This document shows positions 63,471-64,000 of a stretch of 64,000 bases of DNA, in pieces. The position numbers were made by a program, and so were the translations under genes. Source of the stretch: Alkalimarinus sediminis (GTDB lineage Bacteria > Pseudomonadota > Gammaproteobacteria > Pseudomonadales > Oleiphilaceae); the NCBI RefSeq assembly GCF_026427595.1, contig NZ_CP101527.1, positions 3,901,001 through 3,965,000 on the forward strand. Reading direction: 5' to 3'. How positions within the stretch are numbered: position 1 is the stretch's first letter; each line of letters starts with the position of its first letter. The notes beneath the pieces were generated by a model. The model worked only from the letters and a program-made list of their open reading frames with translations, did no database searches and had not been told where the DNA came from.

Positions 63471-64000
63471 TATCTTTCGAGCGCTATTGTTGACGCTTAC
63501 TCTGGCTATTCTACCCTTAACAAGCAGCCATGCTCATGAACTCGGTGTTATCAGGGTTTCTATAGAGATATTGAATGATCAGCAACTGATCGTGCGATCG
63601 GCTTTGCCGGCGAGTGTTGCTTACGCAGATCCCGAGGTCGATGGCTGCCTGTTAGTCGACAAAAGTGTTGTCTCCAAACTAAACCAAAACCCTGCAGAAG
63701 AGTGGCTATTTAAATGCACGCAGTCATCACTGGAATCTTTGCCCAGTGTTTTGCTGCGTTGGCCATTTGAAGCGGCTTATGTCAAACAGCTGTCTGGAGA
63801 CAATGAGTTAAGCAGCCAGCTTTATGATGCTGATGACGATATCATTTCGGTACCGATCGTCTTTGTCGCTTCCAATGCCAATGGGTTTGATATTTTCATG
63901 AATTACCTATCTCTAGGGGTAGAGCATATTCTAATAGGTATCGACCACCTCGCGTTTATCATTGGCTTATGCTTGCTGGCATCTCGTTGGCAGTTGGTTA
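63460..64000 (+). CDS. HupE/UreJ-family membrane protein, N-terminal 180 residues
   Basis: The frame starts at ATG 63460 inside the PpiC-like gene and runs open to the window end. A signal peptide (about 1-25, SSHAHEL) is followed by an extracytoplasmic domain of about 120 residues with two Cys (DGCLLVD and FKCTQSS). The first helix of the HupE/UreJ_2 domain contains LGVEHILIGIDHLAFIIGLCLLASR, with the His and Asp-His typical of this family. HupE and UreJ are nickel permeases; members with this large exported domain are of unknown specificity. The coupling to the PpiC-like gene and proximity to the ureohydrolase suggest metal supply to that enzyme, an inference. Confidence 0.8.
   Translation, partial: MIFSIFRALLLTLTLAILPLTSSHAHELGVIRVSIEILNDQQLIVRSALPASVAYADPEVDGCLLVDKSVVSKLNQNPAEEWLFKCTQSSLESLPSVLLRWPFEAAYVKQLSGDNELSSQLYDADDDIISVPIVFVASNANGFDIFMNYLSLGVEHILIGIDHLAFIIGLCLLASRWQLV

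Overview
The window reads as an ordinary chromosomal stretch from a free-living, Gram-negative, probably marine gammaproteobacterium (Oceanospirillales/Alteromonadales-like; the genus cannot be fixed from sequence alone). The reasons are many c-di-GMP and two-component signalling proteins, an RND efflux operon, Sec-exported proteins and lipoproteins with proteobacterial lipoboxes, PtsP (EI-Ntr), FadH, YfbK- and YegD-like proteins, and short palindromic intergenic repeats of REP/MITE type. No rRNA, tRNA, CRISPR array, integrase, transposase or phage gene was seen. GTG and TTG starts are common, and twice a gene starts with TTG inside the stop of the previous gene (TTGA).

Layout. 1-3.7 kb: end of a GDT1-type membrane protein, then a copper operon with a MerR-type promoter: MerR regulator, Cu+ ATPase CopA, a 22-residue membrane microprotein, and a DUF411 periplasmic protein. 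3.7-9.9 kb: a partner-switching pair (SpoIIE phosphatase fused to an anti-sigma-type kinase, plus a STAS antagonist), an unknown membrane protein, an RNase II-family exoribonuclease and a DUF2505 protein. 9.9-17.3 kb: an orphan periplasmic binding protein, then a three-gene MukBEF/Wadjet-like condensin (JetA, JetB, JetC types) with no JetD nuclease nearby and a palindromic repeat between the second and third genes. 17.4-25.4 kb: c-di-GMP signalling, with a PAS-PAS-GGDEF-EAL protein and a reverse-strand operon of REC-DUF3369-GGDEF*-EAL, lipoprotein ligand-binding protein and sensor kinase, preceded by hairpins ending in an intrinsic terminator. 25.6-28.6 kb: transglycosylase-like lipoprotein and ptsP.

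28.8-41 kb: housekeeping and accessory metabolism: a trpB without trpA, a secreted sphingomyelinase-like enzyme, a MATE exporter, MscS, FadH, a type II 3-hydroxyacyl-CoA dehydrogenase-like SDR, small unknowns and a YfbK-like von Willebrand lipoprotein. 41-51.8 kb: a DUF2442 remnant, unknown proteins (one internally duplicated), a multi-PAS sensor lacking any output domain, an MDR oxidoreductase, MarC, YegD-type Hsp70, another binding protein and an AsmA-like protein. 52-57.8 kb: a complete RND tripartite operon (outer-membrane factor, adaptor, permease). 57.9-64 kb: a NarL-type two-component system, an OprB-like porin, then a secreted arginase/agmatinase-family hydrolase, a membrane-anchored PpiC-like protein and a HupE/UreJ-type protein cut by the window end.

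The best candidates for under-described biology are the JetD-less condensin operon (11.1-17.1 kb), the exported ureohydrolase/PpiC/HupE cluster (61.4-64 kb), the ligand-binding-protein/kinase/c-di-GMP operon with its hairpin leader (19.6-25.5 kb), and the microprotein after copA.
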